Shown piece by piece: positions 23,780 to 35,516 of a stretch of DNA of 64,000 nt. The stretch's first letter is position 1; every line of letters starts with the position of its first letter. The stretch lies in NCBI GenBank assembly GCA_951804985.1, contig OX638133.1:75088367-75152366 (forward strand). The letters are read 5' to 3'. This stretch comes from Dryomyza anilis. Taxonomy: Eukaryota > Arthropoda > Insecta > Diptera > Dryomyzidae. The notes below the pieces were generated by a model. It saw only the letters and a list, made by a program, of their open reading frames with translations, ran no database searches and was not told the DNA's origin. A program made the translations under genes and the position numbers.

Positions 23780-24600
23780 TAAACGAATAACTGATTCGAT
23801 TTCGGTTTTCTTCCTCGTTTCGGTTTCGGTTACGGTTTTGATTTCGATTTTTGTATTATTTTTTTTATTTTTTTTATAAGTGATGCATAGATCACCAGGG
23901 TTTACGAATCATGAAAATAACTACAAACTTGCAATAGCTTAAGAATTTCCATTCATTTGATACCTATATTTACAAATTGAGAGGTGTACCGAATTCGTTT
24001 TTTTAAACCACTAGCGGGAAACATCAGTTTCATATATTTGAGCACAAAGTCAATAATTATTTCACTAAAAAAGTCCACTTAAGCCTGCATAAAGTAGAAT
24101 TCATCTGTATATGTAAATTTTATATGAGGTATTTGAAAATAAGTGGTTGGTTTACAGGTCACAATTGACCGCTCATGCCAATTTCCTTATTAAGGCAGCG
24201 TAAATATATAAGTAATCTAAATAAGAAGTTTTATTGATCTAGATCTTCTAGATCTTCATGAATATATATATACTTTTCCAGATATGCTTCCTTCTGGAAA
24301 TATTTGTTCGAATAAATATCGTGTTTTGTAGAACACGAAGTTTTTATTTTGGGAAACTCAGATCTAATTAAATAATATTCAAACCAGCTTTGTACTTCTT
24401 TGAGCTTCTATATAAAATAATTGGTTTGTTTTATTCTTTTTTAAAACCGTTTAAAAACGGTATAAAACCGAAACCGTTTATATGGGTTTATTTCTGATTT
24501 TCGTATAACGGTTTCGGTTTTAGAAATGAATCGGTTTTAAACGGATATCGGTTTCGGTTTCGGTTACGGTTTCAATCCTTGATATTTATATTATATTTTA
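23780..24600. repeat. CGGTTTCGGTTAC repeat split by a mini-me
   Basis: TTTCGGTTTCGGTTACGG at 23817-23840 and the same type of sequence at 24440-24590 flank a mini-me copy. The repeat is related to the CGGAATCGGAACCG family. The mini-me probably inserted into it. Confidence 0.6.
23878..24300 (+). mobile_element. mini-me-like element, diverged and truncated
   Basis: It matches the middle of type A copies: GATCACCAGGGTTTACGAAT, GAATTTCCATTCATTTGATA, TTATATGAGGTATTTGAA and GAATATATATATACTTTTCC. The left end, the RGAC tract and the right end are lost. It is the oldest-looking copy here. Confidence 0.75.
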
Positions 24601-25170
24601 TTTAGGTTTAATTTAGATATCATACAAATTGAATTTCATTATATAAGATTGTTGCCTTCAAAAGCAATTTATTTTACAATTATTTAAATAGTTATGGTTA
24701 ATGCAAAAATTGTATTTTAAACTAAATACTAGTAACAATTACGATAAATTGAATTTGTAAAAAACGTAATTTAATAATTTTAGAAAAATTTAAATTCATA
24801 ACTCAAAAATATTCAGCGACGTGTACCCATATGCTGACATTTTATGTCTGCAAAGTTTTTCATATTTAAATTCAAATTAATGAAGACTTAAATGAAGTCT
24901 TAAAAAACAAAGAATGTCAAGCTTTGATGTAAAATTAAGTAAACTTAAAAAAATCGAAGAAGACATCTTTAAACTTTGTGCGTTGAAAAAGTATCTTGGA
25001 AACAATTCGATGTAATTTGATAATTTTTTTTTTATATTGTGAATTTAAATAATGTCAATTTAATATGATAAATATAAAAAATAAATAAATGTTTTGCATG
25101 TTTCGCAAAGTTTTCTAAATCCGCCACCCTTACAATTAAAATTACAAAGCAAACACAACATGTGTCCTTA
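24601..25170. other. AT-rich, no recognised feature
   Basis: Anonymous AT-rich DNA. Confidence 0.35.
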
Positions 25171-25179
25171 GAATCAATA

Positions 25180-25360
25180 AGGAAAACCACAGAGTAGCGA
25201 CCACATAATTTGCATAAACAAATGGCAGTCCCAGCAAACCGCAGTCATCGCGTCAATTGGCAAATGCTAGATGACGCATTTGGTACTCAAACCCTTACCA
25301 CAGGGACACCCATTATCGCATCCTATTCAGGCACTTACCACAGTCGCTACTTACCACAGT
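25180..25360. promoter_or_regulatory. candidate regulatory cluster (RUNX-like, octamer, forkhead-like sites)
   Basis: Six ACCRCA motifs in one orientation lie at 25186-25191, 25200-25205, 25238-25243, 25297-25302, 25337-25342 and 25353-25358, with one more at 25759. An exact ATTTGCAT octamer is at 25208-25215, overlapping ATAAACA at 25214-25220. The region is less AT-rich than its surroundings. Runt/Lozenge-type factors bind AACCRCA and POU proteins bind the octamer. Three sites share CTTACCACAG, so local duplication is possible. Function is inferred. Confidence 0.35.
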
Positions 25361-25370
25361 GTATAACGTA

Positions 25371-26754
25371 GACGTAAAATAAATTTGCAAGTAATGAAAA
25401 TCAACGATGCAAATACTACGACTAGTTGTTAAGAAACCCAGCAATTATAGAAATGCTTTACAATTTTAATCAAAATGTAAATTAATGCTACAACTAAACA
25501 TCGGTGCATATATGTACTTTGAGTATATCATGAGTACTCAAAGTACTGTTGGCTGCCAACTGCGGTGGGCGAACTCGGAAAACTACCGGAAATAATGTAT
25601 TTTTTATGCAAATTTTATTTGATTTTTTTTATTCCAGACATTCGTTAGACATGAATTTGTAGAAATCTAATCTAAGCACCCACGGGACATCAAGTGGAAG
25701 TAAGTTTAAGAATGCAACAAATTATTGCTAACTGCATACGGACAAAACAAATATGTTTACCACAAATAAAGTGTGATTGCTATGAAGGTTGGTATATTGA
25801 TTTTTAAACGAATAGTCGAAGATCGTTGAAGACTCTCGTTTTGAATAAAAAAATACATAGTAATAAATTGATAACATTTGGATTAAGTTTATGAAAGATA
25901 AATACCCACTAAAATGGATCTTTCTTTGTGGATTTCCTTAAATTTGACAATTATATTTCAACACCTAGAGGTCAGTTTCAAAAGCAAAAATCTAAGCTAT
26001 CAAGAATATTTTATTTTTCATATAATATATTAGGTCATAAATATATTTAATATTATAAAATCCTGTTTTTAACATTTGCAATGATCAAATATTGCAAACA
26101 CTTTTAATATAAATACTTGAGAAACATGTATGGTCTTAGTGAAGTACTTAACGCAAGTAAAGTCTACATTTTAGTCACACACATCTACTTTAAACTGTTG
26201 CCGAACTGCGTTGGCAGCTGTGTAAATTGCCACTTCAATGGGAAAACAATTTAAAACACGATAGTCATCATTTTTTATTTTACAACTTTAAATTGACCAT
26301 TTTTTTTTTAAATAAACAATAAAAGTGTTTTACACGCAGTAAAAGTAACAAAATAAATAGAAAATACCAAGTTTACCAAGTATGTGTACGATAAAAAAAA
26401 AGTGGCAGCACCATGCACTAGAACTCTACCATAAAAGTGTTAAACTTTTTAAGAGATTTTTTTTTTGTTTTGTTTGTTAATACATATTTGCTGACAGCAA
26501 ACTTCAAGAGTGACAGCCAGTGAAATTTCAATGATTTCTTCTTTTTCTAAAGATTTTCTTTACAATTAGTTTAGAGATGATTTTGCGGAACATATTTAAA
26601 CAGTACATTCTAAAAAGATAAAATTCACAAACTTATAAAGTAGATACATAACAGGCCTAAATATGTTAGGCTACATTGTTTACAACTTTTTACTTTTAAT
26701 ATGGCTCAACAATATAAATACTAGTTGAGGTTTTGAATAGTAGCTAATATTAGG
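25371..26754. other. no recognised gene
   Basis: Non-coding. Moderately complex sequence at about 25540-25720 and 26190-26240 may be host-derived single-copy DNA; nothing can be named. Confidence 0.35.
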
Positions 26755-26835
26755 CGTTGGTGGATCAACGGTTAGTGCGTTGGATTGCAGGCCAAAAATT
26801 TCGTAGCACAGTTGAAATCTGGGCTGGCGCTTAAC
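26755..26835 (+). mobile_element. decayed tRNA-headed SINE-like fragment
   Basis: GGCGTTGGTGGATCAACGG, GTTAGTGCGTTGGATTGCAG and CAGTTGAAATCTGGGCTGG follow the same layout as the SINE-like head at 9056. The A and B boxes are eroded. Confidence 0.45.
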
Positions 26836-26867
26836 AATTTTTCAACTCTCAGAAAAAAAAATACCAT

Positions 26868-27019
26868 AAAATTAATAGTCAATAGGATATATGTCCGATA
26901 AAGTGTTAACTCAATCGGTGAATCCTATTAAATACTACAAAATAATATAAAATTTATTTGAGTTTGTATGAAAATATTTATTATTTGTATATTATTAAAT
27001 CAATGACTGTCCTATTGAC
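26868..27019 (+). repeat. dispersed repeat shared with 57850-57986
   Basis: Both copies carry AGTCAATAGGAT, a TCAATCGGTRAATCC segment, ATTAAATAC and GTATGAAAATATTTATT in the same order. Non-coding. Confidence 0.65.
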
Positions 27020-27020
27020 A

Positions 27021-27297
27021 ATTTTTTTTTTTTTTTTACAAATTAACCAACGCTCAGGGGATGCCCCCTATTCGTGCAATGCACAGTGTTGATCGTAAGA
27101 AAGGATTATAGGTTAAAGGGAGGAGGAAAGATGGAGTAGTGTCGGTGGATGTTTGCTTTAAATTTCCCAATATTAAAAATGTCGGGAAAAACAGACGCAG
27201 GGAGATTGTTCCACAAACGTATCGTGCGACTGAAGAACAAATTATCTCCGTAATGCGTGGTTCTGTTGAGAACCGAGTGATTTTATGAGTTTTTTTT
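27021..27297 (-). mobile_element. LINE 3' fragment, poly-A end
   Basis: On the minus strand the fragment runs from about 27297 through the C-terminal end of an RT protein, a short 3' UTR (with CCCCTGAGCGTTGGTTAATT) and a poly-A tail at 27022-27038. It is a heavily 5'-truncated CR1/Jockey-type copy. A second tiny fragment with the same 3' UTR lies at 44908-44950. Confidence 0.75.
27106..27285 (-). pseudogene. C-terminal fragment of a LINE reverse transcriptase
   Basis: About 59 codons on the minus strand, stop at 27106-27108. The frame shows NLFFSRTIRLWNNLP followed by SVFPDIFNIGKFKANI and ends in PPPFNL. The RTIRLWNNLP motif is typical of the extreme C-terminus of CR1/Jockey-type pol proteins. 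No catalytic domain remains. It differs from the C-terminus of the LINE at 3561-7300, so it belongs to another family. Confidence 0.75.
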
Positions 27298-29079
27298 TCT
27301 GAATGTATACATACATAAAATCATTTTACAGGCATTAACATGTATGTTTGGAATTTTATATAAACATAATATATAATTGCCTGATAAATCATTTGTAAAC
27401 AGGGTTGTATTGATACTTGAACAGTGTTGTAATGAGCTATGATTTACATTATGATATCACAAAAGCATTTTGATGTTTTCCTTGTGGTATGTTCTAATAG
27501 AAACATAATAATTACTACATCCAAACAAAACATAAATATGTTAAAAATAAAACATGATTTGTAATGACCTGAATATAAATAAGTTTACAGAGTAACATAT
27601 CAGTTGTTTCAGTTCAAAAATATTATGTTTGCATAAAAATATATCTAAATATTTTTGGAAAGATATCCTGAAAATAAAATAAAAATAAAATATATTTTTT
27701 TTATTAATTTTACTAACAAATTATATTATTTTTACTATTTGCGTTTCCCAGAAAATATATTTTTAATCACGGGAAACGAGATATATTAAATTCCACAGTT
27801 TCGCGGGAATGAACTCTCTAGTTTCTATATATAAATCGCAACTATATTATTAAGGCAGTGGTATTTAAAGCTAAAAATGCATACAAATACCCATAACATA
27901 AATCTATATCTTTTTAAAACATTAGACAAAATAAATTCATGAATTATAACATAAACTAAAACATACAATATTATTTACAACACAGCACAACCTGTAACCT
28001 ATTTTTGAATCTATATAACAAAAGAAAAAATGTTGCCATTTTTCGAACTCCATCGGAACAAAGGTCTACATTTTCAATTGTTTGAATTGTTTATGGTTCA
28101 GATTGTAACAAAAGCTGAGCAATAAAATAAATATTTTTGTGCAAAATTGAAGGATCAAACATAGAAATCTCTATAAACTACACCAGAACTGAGGCCATAC
28201 CAAAAAAAAAAGTTTAAAAAACCCTAAAATAAACTTTTCCAAACAAATGAAAAATAACAAAAACCTGATGAAATGTTTGACTCAACAATATCATAAAAAA
28301 CATAAAAAAAAAATAGAAATTTTTGAAATAAATAAACGAACGATGCAACATGCAAATTGTTTCTGGAAAACAAAACACGCACCCAGAACAACAATGAAAT
28401 ATGATGCTGATTGTTGTTGCTGCTGGTTGCAGTAGCAACAAATGCACTGAAATTGTTGGCAACGCCGTTAGCTGCAGCCTTAGCCACTGATATGGCAATA
28501 TTGCTGTGTGGCGTCGCGTCGTTGCCAATGGAATTGATTGATGACGATTGTGGGGATAATTGTGGGCGCCTATATTCCATGCAGCAGTTGCAGTAGCACA
28601 ATCACCAGCAGCAGCAGCAACAGTTGCTGCCAGTTGCCGTCGGTGGCCCACAGTGCAGCTCAAACTTTTCTCGTTAATTTCAACAATGGCGCCGCAGCGT
28701 TGCCACATAGTTACTGTCATTGCGAACCGCTGCCAGGTTATGTGTTTCATGCTATAAATCACGATTTTCTAATAATTTGCCTGCAACAGCGGGAATGGCT
28801 GCTTTTGTTATTATTTTTTATTTTTATTTTTTTGTTATTCCCCAAAAACAATAACAACAGTTAGGTTTTTTCTAGTTTATTTTTCGATTATTCTGCTGAT
28901 TTGAGCACGTTTTTGCATAAACAAAATTAATGATTACAAGGTAATTGTTTTCTATTATCGCCACTTATAGCCTGTTATCGCGTGGCAACATGTAGAAAGC
29001 GGTTGAAGTGTAGTCGAGATTCGGATTTTATTAAATTTGATGTTGATAAATATTTTAAAATAAATTAAAATATTATAGA
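27298..29079. other. no recognised gene
   Basis: From 27300 to about 27600 the TATGTTTGGA, AAACATAATA and similar palindromic words recall the repeat at 48745-48990. The 28410-28740 part is GC-richer with CAG/GTT runs. Overlapping ORFs on both strands there are low-complexity and not supported. Confidence 0.4.
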
Positions 29080-30050
29080 TAAAGAAAAATTAAATTTTAA
29101 ATGAAAATATAATTTTACTGAAAATTTAATGTATATTAAAATTTAATTTATAATGAAAACTTAATTTTGCTGTAAAAAATAAAATTTTGAGATAAAAAGT
29201 AAATTAAAAAAAAAAACATGAAAAAATTAAATTTTAGAGAAGTTTGGTGAAAATTTGAATTTATAGTGAAAAATTTAATTTATGGTGAAAAATGGTATTT
29301 TTAGTGAAAAATTGAATTTTTAGTGAAAAATTGAATTTTTAGTGAAAAATTGAATTTTTAGTGAAAAATTGAATTTTTAGTGAAAAATTGAATTTTTAGT
29401 GAAAAATTGAATTTTTAGTGAAAAATTGAATTTTTAGTGAAAAATTGAATTTTTAGTGAAAAATTGAATTTTTAGTGAAAATTTGAATTTTTAGTGAAAA
29501 ATTGAATTTTTAGTGAAAATTTGAATTTTTAGTGAAAAATTGAATTTTTAGTGAAAATTTGAATTTTTAGTGAAAAATTGAATTTTTAGTGAAAAATTGA
29601 ATTTTTAGTGAAAAATTGAATTTTTAGTGAAAAATTGAATTTTTAGTGAAAAATTGAATTTTTAGTGAAAAATTGAATTTTTAGCGAAAAAATGAATTTT
29701 TAGTGAAAATTTGAATTTTTGGTGAAAAATTGAAGTTAAATTTTTAATGAAAATTTAAGTTTTAGTGAACATTTTAATTTATAGTGAATATTTGAATTTT
29801 GAATTTTGAATGAAAAATTGATTTTTTAGTGAAAAATTACATTTTTTATGAATCTTTAGTGAACAATTTAATTTTGTAGTGAAAAATTGAATTTTTAGTG
29901 AAAAATTGAATTTTTGGTGAAAATTTGAAGTTAATTTTTTAGTGAAAATATGTATTTTTAGTGAAAATTGAAGTTTTAGTGAAAATTTTAATTTATAGTG
30001 AAAATTTGGATTTTTTGTGAAAAATTAAATACATAGTGAAAATTCAATTT
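29080..30050 (+). repeat. 19-bp minisatellite (AATTGAATTTTTAGTGAAA)
   Basis: A near-perfect core at about 29300-29735 holds around 23 units, and both flanks decay gradually. Units end in GTGAAAAATTG or GTGAAAATTTG; the two forms alternate about three times at 29470-29580, forming a 38-bp higher-order unit. A fully degenerate relative is at 47035-47935. Confidence 0.95.
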
Positions 30051-30052
30051 GC

Positions 30053-30193
30053 TCATTATACCCTACACCTATGAGGTACAGGGTATATTAACTTTGTGCA
30101 TATATTGTAACACCCCTTAGGAGGCGTATCCGGTATGGAAAAGTATATATATTCTTGATCAGCATCGCTACCCGAGTCCGTTTAGCTATGTCC

Positions 30194-30229
<36 letters not shown>

Positions 30230-30935
30230 TGCTGTCTTGCTGTCTTGCTGTCTTGCTGTCTTGCTGTCTTGCTGTCCGAATACAGAATAACTTGAGAAAT
30301 ACTGATCAGAATGCGATGAAATTTCGTCTCAATATATTTTAGCCAAAAGTAGGAAATGAGTTTGAAAATGAGCCAAATCGGTCAACGGACACGCCCACCT
30401 CCCATACAAGTCACTTTTATATAACTCTTTCGGAACTAATAACTCGAAAAGTATTCAAGGTATAGTTATAAAATTTAAAAGGTATTGTTAGAATTCATCT
30501 ATAAATATGTGGTCCAAAAATGGGAGTGATCCGCCCATTTTTTTTTCATTATTTCTCGGGTTTTCATAGTGGAAATTTGATCCGTAAATTATTAAAATCA
30601 AATCTATGAAATATTAGCGTTTCAAAAGTTTAAATATAGGCGTGGTCCGCCCAATTATATTTTTCAATTTTTTTTTTAGTTTTTTATACTTTTATATAAT
30701 TTTTTTAATTTATGGGGATATAAGACGTAAATTTCGGATATATGAATAATATCCTGAGGGTGGGAAGGTTCAGCATAATTAAAAACTTTAAAATTAAGGT
30801 ATGCAATTAAATATCCCACATTAATTTCCCCACCAAAGGTGTAGGGTATTCCATAGTCGGGCCCGACCGACTATAAAAATTCGCCTCATGTGACCGAACT
30901 TACCCATGTGACCTAACTTTCCCACCTCGTTTTTG
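30053..30935 (-). mobile_element. mini-me/DINE-1-like element, type B, expanded microsatellite
   Basis: Inverted relative to the copy at 33577. It starts TATACCCTACACCTATGAGG and includes TATATATTCTTGATCAGCAT. The GTCTGTCT tract at 30190-30228 is followed by about six TTGCTGTC units to 30279. It ends with the GTCGG/CCGAC pair near 30857 and AACTTTCCCACCTCG. The 8-bp TTGCTGTC expansion is specific to this copy. Confidence 0.9.
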
Positions 30936-30949
30936 GTTTACGTTGTCCA

Positions 30950-31245
30950 AAAATTCAGGAAATAAAAGAACCGGAATCGAAACCCATATATATTTTTTTA
31001 GGTTGAAACGGAATCGGAACCGCTACTTTAGAAATCATGACACCAGAACAGAAACCGATATTTTAGTCACTGTGAGGGACAGTAAAGAACCAGAATCGGA
31101 CCAATTTCGATTTTTGAAACCGAAATCGGAACCGTTATTAAAAAAATTGTGGAATAGGAACCCATTCATATAGATGTATTTTTTTTTGTTGTCCCGGAAT
31201 CTGAATCGCTATTTTAAAAACCTTGGAATCAGAACCGGACCCGAT
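30950..31245 (+). repeat. CGGAATCGGAACCG-type degenerate repeat
   Basis: Units such as AAAGAACCGGAATCGAAACC and GGAATCGGAACCGCTA match those at 17755-18195. It directly follows a mini-me element. Confidence 0.7.
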
Positions 31246-32749
31246 ATATCCATAGGAATTTGTCCCAATGCAGTTATAACATAATCTGCAAAATAACATA
31301 AGTAAAAATTAAAAATTAAGGTTTACCTAGCAATAAAATTGACACTTGATCCAGAGAATATCTACATAATATGACGCTATCAACTGTTTTTTTTTTCTAT
31401 TACCCTCAACGCATAATAATTTATCTCAATCAGAGACGTCGAACGCACTACCATACAGTGACGGTAACTGAAAAATTCATCAATAAAAAGAAAACAAAAT
31501 ATACACTTAACTAATTTACGGTGTAATACAAAGTTGAAAAATACAAAACACGTAACACACAGCGGCACCGAAACGCAGCGGAGCTGTCAAATTGACATTT
31601 TGCAATGACAGCTCGACTGTGCGCCAATGTGTAGGAGCAACACACACTTAATCGCTATTTAAGGATCAATGTCACAAAGTGTGAGACGTGATGTTGTCAA
31701 TGATGTTCGATATTTAACTTGCTGTAAGAGTGGAAAAAAGGAACATGGTAATGAAATAAAAAAGTAGACACCTACAGAAAAAACATTTTGAAATTGAATG
31801 AAAAACAAGATTATAAAAAAATATACAAAAAAAATTTTGATTACATTGAAGTTTTAAAAGCTGAGTCAATAGAGGTTGTTTACTGCAAACATATTATAAT
31901 TGCCCAGCGATATTGTTTGGCTATAGTTCAATGATATTCTTAATTTTCTAATAACCAGATTTTGAAACCTTATTATGAGTGCCATAATCAATTTATTATA
32001 ATAATCATTTTATTCTTAATGTAATTATAAAAACAGTAATATTTCATTTATATCAAAATTTAATATTATATTTTATTACTTTATTCTGCAAATAATAATG
32101 TATTCAACTTTAGCTTTACTTTAGAAAAAGTCACTTTAATTAATTCAACGTTATTTAGCTTTTTATTATGTTTTCAGCGTAATTATCTTTGTTGTTTATT
32201 CTTTGTTGTTTATTCTTTGTTACGGGTGGTCAGTTCTGTTGAAAAGTTTTCAAAGTACTGCCGCCAATGTCAACTTGAGTACTAATGACTTTATTAAACG
32301 CTATGCAAATGTATCGCAGTAAACATTTCTTATAACTACCTTGTGTTAACCTTACAATACTACATTGACAATACTAATATTGCATTATTAATGTATTGAT
32401 AGAAAGAATTGAAAATTTAAAAATATTTGCAAAAAAGTTATATTAAGGGTAAATTTTTTTTATTATGAAACCTTTGTAATATTCAAATTTTATTTATGTA
32501 TTTGTTTTATTATTCGGATTTATTGTTTAATTCATAAATTTCAAAGATCAGCGTTTTTTTTGAAAAATGCCATACTTAAATAATACCTCCATGTGAAAAA
32601 ATCTATATATTTATATATTCAACAAAACATTAAAAATTGATGAATATCCCTGTTATAAATTACTCTATTAGGGTAGACATTATTATGACCTGAGCATGTT
32701 GTCCATGTAAAAGCTTACACCAGCTAAGAGGATAAAACTTAAAAGTCAA
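31246..32749. other. no recognised gene
   Basis: Single-copy-looking DNA around 31380-31700, otherwise AT-rich. TTTATTCTTTGTTGT is repeated tandemly near 32190-32222. Confidence 0.35.
31581..31614. promoter_or_regulatory. paired GAGCTGTCA/TGACAGCTC sites
   Basis: A perfect 9-bp inverted pair (31581-31589 and 31606-31614) separated by 16 bp, with TTGACATTTT between. TGACAG is the core bound by TALE homeodomain factors such as Homothorax and TGIF types. It could equally be a chance hairpin. Confidence 0.3.
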
Positions 32750-33470
32750 ATAAAAAGAAAAATACAAAAGCAAAATACAAAAACAAAAGCATTAATCAAA
32801 CAAAAATAAAACAAGTGCGAAAGAATAAAACTAAAACAATAACACAAAAACAACAGAAAAATAAAAAAATAAAAACAGATCACAAAAGAGAATACAAAGA
32901 ACGAAAGCAGAAACACAAAAACAAAAGCAAAAACTAAAAACCAAAATAATTAAAAGCAGAAACACAAAAGAAAAAACACAAATATAAAAGCCAAAACAGA
33001 AGCAAAAACAAATGCAGTGTCACAAAAGCAGAACACATCATAAAAAGCACAAAACAAAAAAAAAACACAAAAAAGCGAAAATACAAAAGTTTTGTCATAA
33101 GCAAAATTTCATATGCAAAAATTAGAAACAAATTCATTGGAAAAACAAAAATACAAAATCAAAAACATAAAAACAAAAGTAAAAATAAAACCAAAAAAAC
33201 TAAATCATAAACATAAAAACAAAAGTAAAAGCAAAAATTAAAATTAAAAGCAAATGCAAAAACACAAAACAAAAACACAAAAGCAAAAACCAAATACAAA
33301 AGAAAAACGAGCAAAAACTTAAATTAACAGAACACCAAGCCATAAATAATAACCAAAAATAAAAGCAAAAACACGAATAGAAAATCAAATACACAAAATC
33401 AGATGCAAAAGAAAAACACAAAAGCTACAGAAAAATAAAAACATAAACAAAAGAATAAATAAAAAAAAAA
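32750..33470 (+). repeat. A-rich (CAAAA/GCAAAA)n tract
   Basis: The same kind of irregular ACAAAAGCAAAAACAC sequence as inside the Helitrons at 13940 and 58215, but longer and without recognisable Helitron ends. Reverse-strand ORFs over it are artefacts. Confidence 0.85.
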
Positions 33471-33576
33471 ATATGTGAAGTCAAGATAATAAAACGTTTA
33501 CAATTTCATTATGAAGTGATGAAGATATCGCGAAATTAATCACCCTAGATAAGTTTTGTATTTTCAACGACAAAAT

Positions 33577-34133
33577 AAAACGAGTTGGGAAAGTTAGGTC
33601 ACATGGGTAAGTTCGGTCACATGGGGCGGATTTTTATAGTCGGTCGGGCCCGACTATGAAATACCCTACACCTTTGGTGGGGATATTTACCCTCAGAATA
33701 TTATTCATATATCAGAAATTTACGTCTTATATCCCCATAAATTAAAAAATTATATAAAAAACTAAAAAAAAAATTGAAAAATGTAATTGGGCGGACCACG
33801 CCTATATTTAAAATTTTGAAAGGCTAATATTTCATAGATTTGATTTTAATAATTTACGGATCAAATTTCCACTATGAAAACCCGGATAATAATGAAAAAA
33901 AAGTGGGCGGATCACGCCCATTTTTGGACCACATATTTTTAGGTGAATTCTAACAATACGTTTTAAATTTTATAACTATACCTTGCATACTTTTCGAGTA
34001 ATTAGTTCCGAAATAGTTATATAAAAGTGACTTGTATGGGAGGTGGGCGTGTCCGTTGACCGATTTGGCTCATTTTCAAACTCAGTTCCTACTTTTGGCT
34101 AAAGTTATTCTGTATTCGGACAGGAAGACAGCA

Positions 34134-34169
<36 letters not shown>

Positions 34170-34307
34170 GGACATGGCTAAACGGACTCGGGTAGTGATG
34201 CTGATCAAGAATATATATACTTTTCCATACCGGAGACGCCTCCTAAGGGGCGTTTCAATATATGCACAAAGTTAATATACCCTGTACCTCATAGGTGTAG
34301 GGTATAA
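33577..34307 (+). mobile_element. mini-me/DINE-1-like element, type B, full length
   Basis: About 730 bp. The left end AAACGAGTTGGGAAAGTTAG is followed by TAGTCGGTCGGGCCCGACTA, which folds on itself, and ATACCCTACACC. It has a conserved GGGCGTGTCCGTTGACCGAT block, a (GACA)n tract at about 34137-34172 and the CTGATCAAGAATATATATAC core. It ends with GGTGTAGGGTATAAT. Use it as the reference copy for type B in this window. Confidence 0.9.
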
Positions 34308-34810
34308 TGAGTTTGTTTTTAAAAAAATCTGTGTTTAGCCTTTGAAGTGTTACGTGATACATCATATTTGTTCATTTTGTATAGAAAACATCAACAAAAT
34401 GTACTGCATTTTTGTACAAAATTTTACTACATTTATAAGAAAAAAAAAACAACATATTTTATTTATTTAAGCGTCCCGATATACGTACAAATTTGTTTTT
34501 ACTACATTCTGTAATTAATTTTATACAAATATAATAAAATATTGCATCGAATTTTTTTTTTTCAACAGAAGCCAGATAAATTAATATTTTAACTGAAGAG
34601 GCATAACATAGAGTTCTTCCTTTTAAATGTGTGACATGGCAACGGCAATGCGTATCCGTCAGCGTTGTCAGGATATACAAATGAGCTGGAGTTTTTTATA
34701 TGTTGGAATATTACCAGAATCATAATGTGAATAAAAATATGTTTTTATATATTTTTTCATATTTAACATGTAAAAAAACAAGAATACTAAATGTTGCTTA
34801 ATGAGATTAT

Positions 34811-35516
34811 AAAATGAGTTGGGTAAGTTCGGTCATATGGGGCGATCTTTTATAGTCGGTCCGGCCCGTCTATGGAATACCATACATCTTTGGTAGTGAT
34901 ATTAATGTGGGATATTTAATTGTAAACCTCAATTTTAAAGTTCTTAATTTTGCTGAACCCCCTATCTCAGAATGTTATTCAAATATTAGATATTTACGTC
35001 TTAATAATTAAAAAAAATGATATAAAAGTATAAAAAACTAATAAAAAAATTTAGAAATATAAAAGTGGGCGGACCACGCCTATATTTAAAATTTCGTTAA
35101 TATTTCATATATTTGATTTTAATAATTTACGGCTAAAATTTCCACAATGAAAACCCGGAAGGTAATGTAAAAAGAATTTAGGCGGATCACGTCCATTTTT
35201 GGACTACATATTTTTAGATGAATTCTAACAATACATTTTAAATTTTATAACTATATCTTGAATAATTTTCGAATTATTAGTTCCTAAATTGTTATGTAGA
35301 AGTGAATTGTAAGGGTGATGGGCGTGTCCGTTGACCGATTTACCTCATTTCCAAAGCCATTTTCTTCGTCTCAGGCATATTGAGACGAAATTTCATGTCT
35401 TTCGGATCAGTATTTCACATGTTTTTGTGTATTCGGACAGCAAGACGGGTTAAGGGGCGTTACAATATCTGCACAAACTTAATATACCTGTACCTCATAG
35501 GTGTAGGGTATAAAAA
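34811..35516 (+). mobile_element. mini-me/DINE-1-like element, type B, diverged
   Basis: Follows the 33577 copy with many substitutions. The sequence from the RGAC tract through the ATATATAC core is deleted, because GACAGCAAGACGG joins TTAAGGGGCG directly. The right end GGTGTAGGGTATAAA is kept. Confidence 0.85.

Noticed and set aside
28214..28864. Overlapping ORFs on both strands, up to 182 residues
   Set aside because: Low-complexity trinucleotide-rich DNA with five competing frames; no splice or domain evidence.
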